A DNA stretch of 42,292 nucleotides from Kiritimatiellia bacterium (GTDB taxonomy: Bacteria > Verrucomicrobiota > Kiritimatiellia > UBA8416 > SLMC01): contig SLKS01000365.1 of the NCBI GenBank assembly GCA_007134465.1, forward strand, positions 1 to 42,292, given 5' to 3'. Below are positions 40,495-42,292 of the stretch, piece after piece (position 1 is the first letter of the stretch; every line of letters starts with the position of its first letter). The notes under the pieces were generated by a model. The model was not told the origin of the DNA. It made no database searches and saw only the letters and a program-made list of their open reading frames with translations. A program made the position numbers and the translations under genes.

Positions 40495-41868
40495 ATGGCC
40501 GAATTGGACATCCTGGTTGTCGAAGACGACGACTTGCAGCGAAAGGCCTTGTTCGGGAAATTGACGGCCTGGGGCTACGCGACGCAGGCGTGCGATTCGC
40601 TGGTGGACGCGCGCCGTCACCTGGCGAAGCAACGGTGCGATCTCATGCTGCTGGACATGCGCCTTCCCGACGGGGACGGATTGGATTTTCTGCGGGAACG
40701 GAAAAGCGCCGGTGTCGGCGAGGAATGCATTGTCATGATGACCGCGTTCGCCGATGTGACCACGGCCGTGGCCGCGATCAAGGAGGGCGCCTACGACTAC
40801 CTGCCCAAACCGTTCGAGGACGAGCAGCTTCGCAAAATTCTGCGCAATGCGGGCGACCGGACGGATTTGAGTCGGCGCGTGGCGAATTTAAGCCGCTTGA
40901 CGCTGGGCGAGGGATTCGAGGTCTGGCAGTTCGACGACATGATCGGCGCGGAAGGGTTGCGCGACATCTTCGAGAAAGCGCAGCGTTTGGCTGCTTTTCC
41001 GGATACGACCGTTCTCGTTCTTGGCGAAAGCGGAACCGGCAAGGGCATGCTTGCCAAGGCCATTCACAAGCTGAGCCCTCGGGCCGACAAGCCGTTCGTG
41101 GACATCAACTGTTCGGCCATTCCGGCGCAACTGATTGAAAGCGAAATTTTCGGCTACGAAAAAGGCGCGTTTACCGACGCCAAGAACGGCAAGCCGGGTT
41201 TGCTTGAAATCGCCCATGGCGGCACGGCGTTTCTGGATGAAATCGGCGACATGGAACTGAATCTGCAGGGGAAGTTGCTCAAAGTGATCGAAGACAAGGC
41301 GTTCCGCCGTTTGGGCAGCGCCCGGACCACCAGCGTGGACGTACGTATTGTGGCGGCCACCAGCCGCGATTTGCCGGCCATGGTTCGCGAGGGAACGTTT
41401 CGCGAAGATTTGTATTATCGACTGTCGGTTGTGCCCATCACCATGCCGCCCCTGCGCGAGCATCCCGAAAGCATCCTGCCGCTGGCGGAATATTATTTGC
41501 GACATTTCAGCCGCGAGATTCGTCGCGACATTCAGGGGTTCGACCCCGACGCGGGCGAGGCGATGATGCGCTACAAGTGGCCAGGCAACATTCGCGAGCT
41601 GCGCAACGCCGTCGAACGCGGCGCCATTCTCACCGCAGGCAATACCATTGGCGCCCGCGACCTCGCCTTGACCCAGGACGCCCGTCAGGCACCCGCCGCC
41701 GCCACAGACGAAGAATCCTTTTCTCCCATGACTTTGGCGGAAGCCGAAAAACGCCTGATCCGCTCCGTGCTTTCCTCGGTGGACGGCAACAAGAACAAGG
41801 CCGCCGACATTCTTGCCGTCCACCGCACCACGCTCTACAAGAAAATCGCCGAGTACGGGCTGGGGTGA
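40495..41868 (+). CDS. NtrC-family sigma-54-dependent response regulator
   Basis: The protein has 457 residues. The receiver domain spans about 1-118, with acidic pocket Glu10-Asp11-Asp12, phospho-acceptor Asp54 in LLDMRLP, and Lys105. The AAA+ domain spans about 145-385, with Walker A GESGTGKG (177-184), Walker B GGTAFLDEIGD, Arg fingers in FREDLYYRL, and the sigma-54 contact loop reading GAFTDA (224-229) in place of the canonical GAFTGA. A Fis-type HTH closes the protein (NKAADILAVHRTTLYKKIAE). The start at 40495 has GGGAG seven bases upstream; an ATG eight codons earlier is less well placed. It needs sigma-54, whose gene lies about 3 kb to the left. Confidence 0.93.
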   Translation: MAELDILVVEDDDLQRKALFGKLTAWGYATQACDSLVDARRHLAKQRCDLMLLDMRLPDGDGLDFLRERKSAGVGEECIVMMTAFADVTTAVAAIKEGAYDYLPKPFEDEQLRKILRNAGDRTDLSRRVANLSRLTLGEGFEVWQFDDMIGAEGLRDIFEKAQRLAAFPDTTVLVLGESGTGKGMLAKAIHKLSPRADKPFVDINCSAIPAQLIESEIFGYEKGAFTDAKNGKPGLLEIAHGGTAFLDEIGDMELNLQGKLLKVIEDKAFRRLGSARTTSVDVRIVAATSRDLPAMVREGTFREDLYYRLSVVPITMPPLREHPESILPLAEYYLRHFSREIRRDIQGFDPDAGEAMMRYKWPGNIRELRNAVERGAILTAGNTIGARDLALTQDARQAPAAATDEESFSPMTLAEAEKRLIRSVLSSVDGNKNKAADILAVHRTTLYKKIAEYGLG

Positions 41869-42292
41869 ATGGCGCCCGCCGGGAATGAACGGGGCGAAAC
41901 ACGAAACCCGAAATACCCAAGCACGAAGGAAATCCGAAGCCAGAATGACGAAACTGGCAACCGGTGACTGTTGACATGACGGCTTCCGAAAAGGGCTGCT
42001 AGCCCAAGTTTCTTATTAATCGGCACAAGTCATTGGTTTGCAATGAAAGGTCATGCGAAGGCACTACAAGATCGCTTCGGTTTCATTTCGGGTTTCCTGT
42101 GCCTCCTGTCCATTTCGGTGAACGAGAACGGCGACGCGAACGGATTACGAGTCGATGGCAACATAATCGTTCACCGTTCTCGTCGCCGTTCTCGTTCACC
42201 GATTTCCCTTTTCATACGTTTGCCCATAAAACTTCAGAGTTCCTGATCTCGCCGGAAAATGATTTGGCACGGTTTCAGAACGTGGCACGGGC
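41869..42292. other. 424 bp intergenic end of window
   Basis: No gene is seen. Bases 41895-41955 carry degenerate CACGAA/CCGAAA units (GAAACACGAAACCCGAAATA and on), related in style to the 33-nt ACGAAT repeat. A large hairpin follows at 42116-42201. Near the window edge, TTGGCACG and GTGGCACG occur, but neither has the TTGC half of a sigma-54 site. Confidence 0.5.
42116..42201. repeat. Perfect 21-bp inverted repeat (ACGGCGACG family), extended to 28 bp
   Basis: 42116-42136 (CGGTGAACGAGAACGGCGAC plus G) is exactly complementary to 42181-42201. After one mismatch, GAACGG (42138-42143) pairs with CCGTTC (42174-42179). The left arm continues CGGATTACGAGT, exactly as the element at 18897 does. 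Only the bases after ACGA and GACG differ between the copies. Confidence 0.85.

Noticed and set aside
42262-42292. TGGCACG motifs at the window end as sigma-54 promoters
   Set aside because: Neither has a TTGC element at the right distance, and the second is cut by the window edge.

Overview
The window is 42.3 kb of GC-rich bacterial chromosome. The cell envelope is Gram-negative: there are outer-membrane beta-barrels, a TolC-type lipoprotein, a LolD-like ATPase and several lipoproteins. A two-domain M16 peptidase lipoprotein, a B12-dependent ribonucleotide reductase with a C-terminal zinc ribbon, an anti-sigma factor fused to a terpenoid-cyclase-like toroid, a membrane-fused spermidine-synthase-like protein, LamG and leucine-rich-repeat relics, and intergenic spaces full of degenerate hairpin repeats together suggest the PVC superphylum (Lentisphaerota or Kiritimatiellota type) or a candidate phylum such as Hydrogenedentota. 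This placement is inferred from gene style only. No rRNA or species marker was used.

Layout. 1-4.7 kb (mostly minus strand): a transposase-like relic, a DUF1302-like porin, a 0.9 kb relic zone, a TctA/DUF112-type membrane protein translationally coupled to a zinc-ribbon/OB-fold membrane protein, and an internally deleted four-helix-bundle/zinc-finger pseudogene. 4.9-13.2 kb (minus): an EF-G paralogue, NrdJ, the ribosome GTPase Der, and a UDP-sugar dehydrogenase preceded by an overlapping 43-codon leader ORF. 13.4-16.1 kb (plus): a LamG relic, an ECF sigma factor and its likely membrane anti-sigma partner. 16.2-26.6 kb: an M16 lipoprotein (minus), TolC-like and spermidine-synthase-like genes (plus), then EttA and a MoeB/ThiF-rhodanese protein (minus). 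27-31.7 kb (plus): WrbA, LolD-like ATPase, DUF2937 protein, LarE, tRNA-Pro(CGG) and an HDOD-GAF protein. 31.8-37.5 kb (minus): sigma-54 (rpoN), a hybrid kinase, a 100-residue protein, a second HDOD protein and a PAS-DHp protein without an ATPase domain. 38-41.9 kb (plus): a small Ig-like lipoprotein, an outer-membrane barrel, a small degenerate kinase and an NtrC-type sigma-54 activator.

How the genes fit together. The right third (30.2-41.9 kb) reads as a cytosolic signalling neighbourhood: two HDOD scaffolds, three kinase-like proteins of which only one has a complete ATP-binding domain, an NtrC-type regulator and sigma-54 itself. A near-consensus -24/-12 promoter lies just upstream of rpoN, so sigma-54 may transcribe its own gene. 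The sigma-ECF/anti-sigma-cyclase pair is a second, envelope-facing regulatory module. The rest is mostly housekeeping. Almost every intergenic gap carries inverted or direct repeats of a few recurring families, and these are the main unexplained non-coding content.
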